DNA of 26,057 bases from positions 1-26,057 of the forward strand of contig JACKBK010000043.1 in assembly GCA_020634555.1 (NCBI GenBank), given 5' to 3'. The translations under genes were made by a program, and so were the position numbers. This document shows positions 13,971-20,921 of this stretch, one piece after another (positions within the stretch are counted from its first letter, which is position 1; every line of letters begins with the position of its first letter). Source of the stretch: Caldilineae bacterium (GTDB lineage: Bacteria > Chloroflexota > Anaerolineae > JAAEKA01). The notes under the pieces were generated by a model that was not told where the DNA came from, ran no database searches, and saw nothing but the letters and a program-made list of their open reading frames with translations.

Positions 13971-16409
13971 ATGTCATCAACCATCGATCTTTGCCCGTAT
14001 TTGGGGCTAAACGACGACTCGTCAGTGCGTCTCAGCTACGCCGATGGACGTCACCGCTGTTACGCACTTTCAGGCGACAGCACGTATATACCCGATAGCG
14101 ACCATCAGCTTCGCTATTGTCTGGCATCCGGGCATACCGGTTGTCCACGCTACCGGCAACGGCAGGCTGGGCAGGAAACCGCCGGACAAGCGCCGCGCGA
14201 GCAGCCTGCTCGTCAGCGACGTTCGCTGCTGCGCCCCATCCTGTGGGTGTCCCTGGCCGTTGTCGCCTTGGTGGTCGGGTGGCGATTGGTCGCGATCCTG
14301 GCAGACACCGGATTGCCTGCTCAGCCTGCAGCACCGGCCGCACCGACGCAGACTGCCACTCCCGCACAGGCTGAAGCGCCGGCATTTCCGACGCCCGATC
14401 CGCAGTTTACGCCGGCAGGAGGCGAGGCCACAGCAACTCCTGCCGCCGCCCTCGTCGTTCAACGGCGCATCGAGGAGATCCCGACGCCGACGCTGGCTCC
14501 TGGTGAGGTGTTTCTGGCCGTCACACCGCAGGCTGAGGGGGTTGGATGGGTGACCAGCGGCGAGGCGCGTGGCAACCACTTGGGCGATTCCTATCTGTAC
14601 ACGGGGATCTACGATGACGAGTTGTACCATGGGGTGATGCAGTTTGACCTGTCGCGTGTGCCGCGCGGCGCTCCGATCCACGCGGCCTCGCTGATATTGA
14701 CCGGGCTGGAGGACGACCGGCTTGACCCGACGAGTGAGACCGGTTGGCAACTGCGTTGGTTGGATCCCTCGATCAACGAGGACTGGGCCCGCATGACCTT
14801 CCAGTTGGTACACAACGCCGATGTGTCGCAGACGATTCTGCCGGTGGTGAGCACGGCCGAGCTGGCTCCCTATGCGGTGAACCAGTTTGTGTTTGATGCG
14901 GCCCAGCTTTCACTCTTGCAACAGGCGATTCTGGATGAGCAGAACCAGCTTGTTATGCGGTTGGATGGTCCCGAAACTGGGACGGGCAATGTGTTCGCCT
15001 GGGACACGGGCTACGGGCCGGCATCGCGCGGTAATTCACCGGTGTTGCGTCTTGTGATGGGGCCCGCGCCAGCCACGCCGCCGCCTGTGCCAACTCGGGA
15101 GTACGTCGTTGTCACCAGCACACCGACTCCCGTCAATGTGCTGACGGCTGCTGCCGTTCGCCGCACCGAAGTGGCAATCAGCTTGCGCATCGGCACCGCC
15201 ACGCCGACGCCCCGCTCCATGGTCACGGCGACCGCGACGCCGGAGAACGAGGAGACGGCCCAGGCAGAGCGGCTACTAGCCGGGCTGCCTTTTGTGGTCA
15301 CAGCGACGCCGCGCCCGGTCAACAATGTTACCGCGACGGCCAACGCCGTCTACGCCACCGCGGTTGCCATCACCACCGGCACTTTCACCCCATTGCCCAC
15401 GGATTACGTGACGGCTACGCCGACCACTCCCTTTGTAGTGGTGACCAATACACCAACAGCTGCCGACATATTCACGTGGCTGTCTCAGGCTATCGCCGAG
15501 GCAACGCGGACTGCCACCGCCGGTCCGCCAACACCCTTCCCGCCGGGGGTGGTTACGGCCACCGCAGCGCCGACAGAGACCGCTGTCCCGCTGAATGCAG
15601 AGACGGCCCAGGCCCAGGTTATTCTGGTGACAATCCAAGCCCTCACCACGGGCACATGGACGCCGACGCCGACAGCGACACAGACACCCACTGCGACGCC
15701 GACAGCCTCTTCTACATCGGAGGTGCAACAGCCTGCGCCCACGACCGCGATCGCTGCCACGACGACCTTGACAGAGACCGAAGTGGCTGAACCGACGGCT
15801 GCGGCTATACAGCCCGCGGCCGGTTCATCGGGAGCAGCCGCAGCCGGACGTTTGCTCTTCGTGTCGGATCGGTTGGGAGAACCGCGGTTTTTCAGTCTTG
15901 ATACCCAGTGCATCACGCGTTCGGGTGGATGCAGCGAGGCTGATGTCCTTCCGTTGGATGATGCGGCGTTCTACGAACAGGCCAGGGACAACAGCACGTT
16001 TGCGCCAAACGGCTATGGCCGGGTCATTGTGCAGTTAGACGACCGTGAGACGCCGCAAATATACCTGCAGGACTTCATCTATGATACAATAAAGCAGGTT
16101 ACTACGTTTACCGGCGCGTCTTATGACGCGACTTGGTCGCCGGTTGGCAGCCAGATCCTTTTCGTCTCCAACGAGCCGGGCAACGATGACCTGTTTACGA
16201 TCAGCGTCGACGGCACGAACGCCAATCGGCTCACCGGCACACCGGCTTGGGAGAAACACCCCACCTGGTCACCAAACGGCGCCCAGATCGTCTTTTTTAC
16301 CAATCGCGATGGAAGAAACCAGCTTTGGATCATGAACGCGGATGGCAGCAACCAGCGCATTCTGCTCAACAGCGCGTATAACGACTGGGATCCGGTCTGG
16401 GTGAGGTAG
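13971..16409 (+). CDS. Membrane-anchored DNRLRE and TolB-like beta-propeller protein
   Basis: The product has 812 residues from the ATG at 13971; an upstream TTG would add 12 unlike residues. Residues 1-60 form a small domain with CPYLGL and four Cys (8, 30, 50, 58), possibly metal-binding and typical of Chloroflexi. Residues 88-110 are a membrane helix. About 180-364 is a DNRLRE/CBM96-like beta-sandwich (SYLYTGIYDDELYHGVMQFD). About 365-620 is a Thr/Pro/Ala linker of degenerate 45-60 residue repeats carrying VVVT-TPTP and VTATATP. About 625-812 is a TolB/PD40-type propeller segment (ATWSPVGSQILFVSN, PTWSPNGAQIVFFTN, DWDPVW). The C-terminal bulk should lie outside the membrane. It is followed after 3 bp by a Wzc-type kinase, suggesting a role linked to surface polysaccharide. 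Exact function unknown. Confidence 0.87.
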   Translation: MSSTIDLCPYLGLNDDSSVRLSYADGRHRCYALSGDSTYIPDSDHQLRYCLASGHTGCPRYRQRQAGQETAGQAPREQPARQRRSLLRPILWVSLAVVALVVGWRLVAILADTGLPAQPAAPAAPTQTATPAQAEAPAFPTPDPQFTPAGGEATATPAAALVVQRRIEEIPTPTLAPGEVFLAVTPQAEGVGWVTSGEARGNHLGDSYLYTGIYDDELYHGVMQFDLSRVPRGAPIHAASLILTGLEDDRLDPTSETGWQLRWLDPSINEDWARMTFQLVHNADVSQTILPVVSTAELAPYAVNQFVFDAAQLSLLQQAILDEQNQLVMRLDGPETGTGNVFAWDTGYGPASRGNSPVLRLVMGPAPATPPPVPTREYVVVTSTPTPVNVLTAAAVRRTEVAISLRIGTATPTPRSMVTATATPENEETAQAERLLAGLPFVVTATPRPVNNVTATANAVYATAVAITTGTFTPLPTDYVTATPTTPFVVVTNTPTAADIFTWLSQAIAEATRTATAGPPTPFPPGVVTATAAPTETAVPLNAETAQAQVILVTIQALTTGTWTPTPTATQTPTATPTASSTSEVQQPAPTTAIAATTTLTETEVAEPTAAAIQPAAGSSGAAAAGRLLFVSDRLGEPRFFSLDTQCITRSGGCSEADVLPLDDAAFYEQARDNSTFAPNGYGRVIVQLDDRETPQIYLQDFIYDTIKQVTTFTGASYDATWSPVGSQILFVSNEPGNDDLFTISVDGTNANRLTGTPAWEKHPTWSPNGAQIVFFTNRDGRNQLWIMNADGSNQRILLNSAYNDWDPVWVR

Positions 16410-16412
16410 TAA

Positions 16413-18053
16413 ATGGAACTTCGGCAGTATTTCAATACATTTCGCAAGTGGCTCTGGCTGATAGTGTTAGCCACGCTGGTGGCCACCGCCGCCAGTTTTT
16501 TGGCAACCCGCCAGCAGCCGCCGATCTACGCTGCCAAGACGACCTTGATGGTGGGCCAGACGCTGGAGAATCCCAACCCTACAGGCAACGAGGTCTGGCT
16601 GGGCCAGCAGCTTGCCCAAACCTATGCCGAGATCGCCAAGCGCGACTTGATACGCGGCACCACCATGGCGGCTCTGGGGTTGACCTGGCTGCCGGAATAT
16701 ACCGTGCAGTTGGTGCCCAACACGCAGTTGCTTGAGATCAGGGTCGTGGACACGGACCCCGTGCGTGCCCAGGCTGTTGCCGGTGAGCTGGCCAATCAGC
16801 TTGTCCTGCAAAGCCCGTCCGCCTCAGACCGCACGCGCCAGGACCGGCGGGAGTTTGTGACTCGACAGCTTCAGGAGCTAGAAGCTAATATCGATGAAAC
16901 CAAGGCGCGCATCGATGAGTTGCAACAGCAGTTAGCCGGCATGTTCAGCGCTCGCCAGATCGCCGATACGCAAACGCAGATCGGCGCTCTGGAGCAGAAG
17001 TTGAACGGTTACCAGGGAAACTACGCATCGCTGCTGGCCTTTCTGGAAGGTGGCATCAACACTATCAACGTCGTTGAGCCGGCGATGTTGCCAACCGCGC
17101 CTATTGGCCCTAACAAGGGGATGACGATTCTGCTGGCGGCTGCTATCGGCTTCTTGTTGGCGGCTGGCGCCGCGTTCTTGCTGGATTACCTGGACGATAC
17201 CTTGAAGGACCCGGATGATGTCAAGGACGCCATCGATGTGTCAACGCTGGGCGCGATCGCACGCATCGACGGTGACCAGATAGGAGACAAGCTGGTTACT
17301 TCGCTGTATCCAAAGTCGCCTGCTGCAGAGGCGTTTCGTATCTTGCGCACCAACATTCAGTTTTCCTCGCTGGACAACCCGCCGCGCACGCTGATGGTCA
17401 CCAGTTCAAACCCGTCAGAGGGCAAGAGCACCACGCTGGCCAACCTGGCAGTGGTGGTGGCACAGCAGGGCCAGCGGGTAATTCTGGTGGACACCGATCT
17501 GCGCCGCCCGACCTTGCACCGCATTTTCCAGGTGCCCAACAACGCTGGTTTGACCAACGCGCTGTTGCAAGAGCACGCCTCCAATGAGGGTTTACTGCAG
17601 TCGACCAAGGTGGAGAACCTGCAAATTCTCACTACCGGGCCGCTGCCGCCCAATCCCGCCGAACTGTTGAGCTCAGCCAAGTTTGCAGCCCTGGTTGAGA
17701 CTATGCAACAACAAGCGGATGTGTTGATGTTCGATAGTCCGCCAGTGATGGCTGTCACAGATGCCGCGATTCTGGCGCGTCAGGTGGACGGGGTGGTGCT
17801 GGTGATCGATGCAGGACGGACGCGCCGGCAGTGGGCCGTCAGTGCCAAGGAGTCGCTGGACAAGGTAAACGCGCACATCCTGGGGGTTGCCCTGAACCGC
17901 CTGCGACCACAGGCGGGCGGATATTACTACTATTACTACTACAACCGGGACTACACATACGGGGAAGACGGTGGGGACGATGGGCAACGCTCTCGACGGC
18001 GGCCTTCTCATGGCAAGCGTCGTTGGCTGCCGCGGGTAAGTTCAGGAAACTGA
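16413..18053 (+). CDS. Polysaccharide-biosynthesis tyrosine autokinase (Wzz-Wzc fusion)
   Basis: The product has 546 residues. An N-terminal Wzz chain-length domain lies between membrane helices at about 13-31 and 237-258, with a coiled-coil stretch around 145-200. The cytoplasmic BY-kinase domain begins with RILRTNI (309-315) and has Walker A NPSEGKST (333-340), Walker A' ILVDTDLRRP (357-366) and Walker B VLMFDSPP (437-444). The C-terminal tail carries the autophosphorylation cluster, seven consecutive Tyr (504-510) plus Tyr-514 and Tyr-516, followed by a basic end. The single-polypeptide form resembles E. coli Wzc and not the split Gram-positive CapA/CapB. It controls polymer length and export of exopolysaccharide. 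GAGGT inside the end of the preceding gene serves as its ribosome binding site, so the two genes are coupled. A terminator at 18218 closes the unit. Confidence 0.93.
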   Translation: MELRQYFNTFRKWLWLIVLATLVATAASFLATRQQPPIYAAKTTLMVGQTLENPNPTGNEVWLGQQLAQTYAEIAKRDLIRGTTMAALGLTWLPEYTVQLVPNTQLLEIRVVDTDPVRAQAVAGELANQLVLQSPSASDRTRQDRREFVTRQLQELEANIDETKARIDELQQQLAGMFSARQIADTQTQIGALEQKLNGYQGNYASLLAFLEGGINTINVVEPAMLPTAPIGPNKGMTILLAAAIGFLLAAGAAFLLDYLDDTLKDPDDVKDAIDVSTLGAIARIDGDQIGDKLVTSLYPKSPAAEAFRILRTNIQFSSLDNPPRTLMVTSSNPSEGKSTTLANLAVVVAQQGQRVILVDTDLRRPTLHRIFQVPNNAGLTNALLQEHASNEGLLQSTKVENLQILTTGPLPPNPAELLSSAKFAALVETMQQQADVLMFDSPPVMAVTDAAILARQVDGVVLVIDAGRTRRQWAVSAKESLDKVNAHILGVALNRLRPQAGGYYYYYYYNRDYTYGEDGGDDGQRSRRRPSHGKRRWLPRVSSGN

Positions 18054-18057
18054 CAAA

Positions 18058-18157
18058 GGGCGCGCTTAAAAACAACTTCCCTGTGTTGACTCGGTCAGAT
18101 CCTTTCCGGAGTGCAAGCAAAGACCGCCAAAGCGGTAACTAATTGATAGACGCGTCC
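18058..18157. mobile_element. MITE-like element, family 1, copy B (100 bp)
   Basis: It starts 5 bp after the tyrosine kinase stop codon. Its left end GGGCGCGCTTAAAAACAACT and right end AATTGATAGACGCGTCC match copy A at 3962-4041; the terminal repeat is imperfect on the left. The interior ACTTCCCTGTGTT and CCAAAGCGGTAACTAATTG is conserved, while about 20 bp in the middle (TTTCCGGAGTGCAAGCAAAG) are present only here. Non-coding. Confidence 0.7.
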
Positions 18158-18217
18158 TAAGGCAGGTTGACGGTTTGTTCCAGAGAGTGGGGGCGTTCTC
18201 AAATGCGGTTCTTTGTG

Positions 18218-18250
18218 ACGCGCAAGCCATAGGCTTGCGCGTTTTTTTTT
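18218..18250 (+). terminator. Intrinsic terminator of the surface protein / kinase operon
   Basis: ACGCGCAAGCC, loop ATA and GGCTTGCGCGT form a perfect 11-bp stem, followed by a run of at least nine T. It lies between the plus-strand kinase gene and the convergent radical SAM gene. Confidence 0.92.
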
Positions 18251-18262
18251 GAATTGTTGGAG

Positions 18263-19444
18263 TTATGCGAAAAGACGCAGTTGGTGAGCCGGCGCCCGCC
18301 CGTTGAGAAGTACGTAGGGTGCAACCTGCTCGGTGCGAACGCCCAGCTTGCGCAGATCGTCTAGTGTTCTCAGAGTGCCGTTGCGGCGCGCTTGCATGAT
18401 TGCCGCCGCGCCGCGTGGCCCGATTCCGGGCACGCGCAACAGAGCGGCCTGTGTTGTGTGGTTGATCTCTAGAGGGAAGTACTCGGGGTGCGCCGCCGCC
18501 CACGCGGCTTTGGGGTTTTGTTCCAACGACAGGTTGCCTGCCGGGTCGAACGGCAGTTCGTCGGTGTTGAAGCCATATTGCCGCAGCAGAAAATCAGCCT
18601 GATAGAGTCGATGCTCGCGTAACGGCGCGGTAGCCTGCTCACTTTCCAACGGTGTGTCGGAAACCGGGCTGAAGGCTGAGTAGTAGGCGCGCCGCAGTCC
18701 AACCTGTCGATAGAGGCGTTGGCTGGTGGCGAGAAGCTCCTGGTCGCTCTCCCCGGCGGGTCCGACGACGTATTGGGTGGTGGCGCCGGCGCTGGCCACT
18801 TGCTGGCCGGCGTTGCGCAACTGGCGCACGATGGCCCAGGCGCGCTCCAGCGGCTCCACCAGGCCGTGCTCGAAATCCTTCTTGGGCGCAAGCTTGGCAA
18901 GCCGTTGCTCGTTGGGTGCCTCCAGGTTGACGGACAGACGGTCGGCCAGTTGCGCCGCGCGTTCAATTTGTGCCTCTTCCGCGTTGGGCAAGATCTTGAG
19001 ATGCACATAGCCGCGCCAGCCCACCTTGTGACGTACCAACTCTACCGTTTCCAGCATCCGGTCCATGGTGCGCACAGTGCCGATAATGCCTGAGCTTAGG
19101 AAAAGACCTTCCACCAGTCGCTTCTGTATCATCTGGCCGAAGGCAGCCGCCAGGTCATCGGGCGTCAACGTCGCCCGCCGCATACGCCGTCCGGCGCGGA
19201 AGGGGCAGTAATAGCAGTTTTTCTCGCACGCGCTGGTCTGCAGGATTCGCAGCAACGGTACACGGCGACCACCGGCGCCGACCACAGTGGCCACCGAGTT
19301 GCTGACGTTGGGGACTCGACTGGAGGGCGCGCCAGTATCGGCCAGGGGAAGTGGTTTGCCTTGCGATTCGCACAGGTCGTACTGCGCTTGACCGCCGAGC
19401 AGGCTGACCTTGTCGTAGAGATCCAGTGATGTCTGAATGTGCAT
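18263..19444 (-). CDS. Radical SAM protein, putative DNA modification/repair (rSAM_link_UDG type)
   Basis: The product has 393 residues from the ATG at 19444. The [4Fe-4S]-binding motif CEKNCYYC (Cys-73, 77, 80) marks a radical SAM enzyme. The N-terminal KVSLLGGQAQYDLC and the PLLRILQTSACEKNCYYCPF context match the family annotated as putative DNA modification/repair radical SAM protein, often encoded next to a uracil-DNA-glycosylase-like gene. The C-terminus has a helix-hairpin-helix, LLRVPGIGPRGAAAIMQARR, a DNA-binding motif. No UDG-like gene is adjacent here. The promoter is a perfect consensus carrying a LexA-type palindrome, which fits DNA damage induction. The family reaction is not established to my knowledge. 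A TTG at 19483 would extend the protein by 13 residues, but it lies close to the start site. Confidence 0.88.
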   Translation of the reverse strand: MHIQTSLDLYDKVSLLGGQAQYDLCESQGKPLPLADTGAPSSRVPNVSNSVATVVGAGGRRVPLLRILQTSACEKNCYYCPFRAGRRMRRATLTPDDLAAAFGQMIQKRLVEGLFLSSGIIGTVRTMDRMLETVELVRHKVGWRGYVHLKILPNAEEAQIERAAQLADRLSVNLEAPNEQRLAKLAPKKDFEHGLVEPLERAWAIVRQLRNAGQQVASAGATTQYVVGPAGESDQELLATSQRLYRQVGLRRAYYSAFSPVSDTPLESEQATAPLREHRLYQADFLLRQYGFNTDELPFDPAGNLSLEQNPKAAWAAAHPEYFPLEINHTTQAALLRVPGIGPRGAAAIMQARRNGTLRTLDDLRKLGVRTEQVAPYVLLNGRAPAHQLRLFA

Positions 19445-19497
19445 TGGATATGCTCTTACCTGATTACGGGTGTTGCCGCGCAACGTGTTCTCATTGA

Positions 19498-19526
19498 ATT
19501 ATACGAACACATGTTCTTGTTGTCAA
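19498..19526 (-). promoter_or_regulatory. Consensus promoter with LexA-type SOS box in the spacer
   Basis: On the minus strand TTGACA (19526-19521) and TATAAT (19503-19498) are exactly 17 bp apart. The spacer holds CGAACACATGTTCT in plus orientation (19504-19517), a GAAC-N4-GTTC palindrome at 19505-19516. This is the LexA/DinR operator form known from Firmicutes and Actinobacteria. Binding here would block the polymerase directly, so the radical SAM gene should be silent until DNA damage. The box is seen; LexA binding is inferred. Confidence 0.8.
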
Positions 19527-19536
19527 CTCGCGCTGT

Positions 19537-19565
19537 TTGATCGAATCGCCGGGGGATGATAAAAT
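19537..19565 (+). promoter_or_regulatory. Promoter of the HD-domain gene
   Basis: TTGATC (19537-19542) and TAAAAT (19560-19565) are 17 bp apart, 11 bp from the divergent LexA-boxed promoter. The start codon is at 19600 with GGAGG just upstream. Confidence 0.65.
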
Positions 19566-19599
19566 TGCGTCGCTTTCAAAATCCATCTGGAGGTTCGTG

Positions 19600-20199
19600 A
19601 TGTCATTACCTACTCGTCAAGCGGCCTGGGATCTGATGTGTCAATGGGTCGAGTCGGACAGTCTGCGCAAACATATGCTGGCCGTCGAGGCCGCTATGCG
19701 GGCCTATGCGCGCAAGTACGATGAGGACGAAGACCTTTGGGGGATCACCGGTCTCGTGCATGACATGGATTTCGAGCGCTTTCCCGACATGGACGATCCG
19801 GTCAACGGGCATCCGCGCACTGAACTGCGGCTGTTTCGCGAGCTGGGCTATCCTGATGCGCTGATCCACGCGGTGGAGGGGCATGCGCCCTATCTCGGCA
19901 TTGAGCGCTCTGGGCCCATGGACAGCGCGTTGGTCGCCGTGGACGAGCTGACCGGCTTGATCATGGCTGTCGGCTATGTGCGCCCGTCGAAGGACCTGTG
20001 CGATGTCACCGTCAAATCGGTGCGCAAGAAGTGGAAGGATAAGTCTTTCGCAGCCGCGATCAACCGACACGAGATCGAAGAGTATGCAGCGGAGTTGGGT
20101 GAGGACCTTGGTGATCATATAGCATTGGTCCTGGCTGCCATGCAAGACAGTGCTACCGCGTTGGGGTTGGATGGCTCGCTGGCCAAAACGTCAGGGTGA
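19600..20199 (+). CDS. HD-domain (HDIG-type) phosphohydrolase-like protein
   Basis: The product has 199 residues from the ATG at 19600, which has a perfect GGAGG upstream; the longer frame would begin inside the promoter. His-25 in LRKHMLAVEAAM, the His-Asp pair 54-55 in GLVHDMDFE, His-90 and His-95 around AVEGHAP, and Asp-115 in ALVAVDELTGL give the H...HD...H...D metal-binding pattern of HD hydrolases. Proteins of this short type are often annotated as HDIG-domain hydrolases and may act on nucleotides or their derivatives; the substrate is unknown. It heads a two-gene unit with the next gene 9 bp downstream. It is divergent from the radical SAM gene, and LexA bound between them might touch both promoters. 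Confidence 0.85.
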   Translation: MSLPTRQAAWDLMCQWVESDSLRKHMLAVEAAMRAYARKYDEDEDLWGITGLVHDMDFERFPDMDDPVNGHPRTELRLFRELGYPDALIHAVEGHAPYLGIERSGPMDSALVAVDELTGLIMAVGYVRPSKDLCDVTVKSVRKKWKDKSFAAAINRHEIEEYAAELGEDLGDHIALVLAAMQDSATALGLDGSLAKTSG

Positions 20200-20208
20200 T
20201 GCGGAGCA

Positions 20209-20649
20209 ATGCGCAGTAGTGAGTTCATGGCAGCTCTGCCTGATGCTGTGATCGGTAGTCTGCCCGACGGGCCGCGATTGCGGCGCGGCCGGTTATGGAG
20301 CTTCGGCGTCCAGTTGTACGACGATGAACCGCACTTCCACTACGAGGTCGCGCGCGTGCCAGTGCGTCTGGGTGATCGATTGGAGGTGGGACTGCACTTT
20401 GAGAGCAAGAACGCCGCCGCCAATCGTCGTTTGCTGGACGGGTTCACCGCACACATGATCGAGATCAAGGCGGAGCTTGGTGAGGATGTCGAGGCTGAAC
20501 TTTGGGACAAGGGCTGGACCAAGGTCTACGAGACCATCGCGCTGGAGACCTATTCTCCCGACTATCTCCAAGTCGTGGCGCAACGGCTGGTCAGGATAGT
20601 CACGGTGCTGCACCCGGTTTATCTGGAGGTTCGCGGCAATTGCCAATAA
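20209..20649 (+). CDS. Small hypothetical protein downstream of the HD-domain gene
   Basis: The product has 146 residues; I do not recognise the family. It starts with ATG at 20209 with CGGAG close upstream; an internal ATG at 20227 is an alternative. The sequence alternates strands and helices: LWSFGVQLYDDEPHFHYEVARV, LEVGLHFESKNAAANRRLLDGF, then a long helix IEIKAELGEDVEAELWDKGW and LETYSPDYLQVVAQRLVRIVTVLHPVY. There is no signal peptide, membrane helix or Cys motif until a single Cys at the end, so it should be cytoplasmic. The layout, an alpha/beta fold with HFE and KxYE motifs, resembles small conserved hypothetical proteins of Chloroflexi. The 9-bp gap from the HD gene implies joint expression and perhaps a joint task. 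Confidence 0.75.
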   Translation: MRSSEFMAALPDAVIGSLPDGPRLRRGRLWSFGVQLYDDEPHFHYEVARVPVRLGDRLEVGLHFESKNAAANRRLLDGFTAHMIEIKAELGEDVEAELWDKGWTKVYETIALETYSPDYLQVVAQRLVRIVTVLHPVYLEVRGNCQ

Positions 20650-20680
20650 TTGACATAAGAATAAGTGGCTTGATAAGCAC

Positions 20681-20709
20681 TTGACATATGCAATTTATGG
20701 TAATATAAT
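20681..20709 (+). promoter_or_regulatory. Perfect consensus promoter of the membrane protein gene
   Basis: TTGACA (20681-20686) and TATAAT (20704-20709) are 17 bp apart in an AT-rich segment. The start site would be near 20716, leaving a leader of about 205 nt before the gene at 20922. Confidence 0.8.
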
Positions 20710-20715
20710 AGGTTT

Positions 20716-20921
20716 GGTGAAAACGTTGGAAACAGACGTTCAATTTTATGCACGTTTCAGGTAAAACCAACGAACCCGATGAAAATCGGATACGTCCATA
20801 GATATCCTCCCATAGCTGGTTCGATCGGCCCCTTTTAGGATGCATTCAAAGATCGGCCAGAGCAGGAACTGATAAATGGACACATCGAAAGGATGACGCG
20901 GCAACGTTAGATGGCGCAGTT
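20716..20921 (+). other. Structured 5' leader with small upstream reading frames
   Basis: Several pairings stand out. CGTTGG and CCAACG enclose about 35 nt. CGAACC and GGTTCG enclose a CCGAT-GAAA-ATCGG hairpin. GATCGGCC occurs twice near the end. Just before the gene, three tiny frames overlap head to tail: MDTSKG from 20876, MTRQR from 20893 sharing ATGA with the first stop, and MAQLWHK from 20911 overlapping the main start. I recognise no known riboswitch class. Translation of the small frames is speculative. Confidence 0.4.

Noticed and set aside
20700..20760. oriC near the rpmH cluster (TTATGCACG resembles a DnaA box)
   Set aside because: Only one imperfect box was seen, no cluster, and no dnaA or dnaN gene is present.
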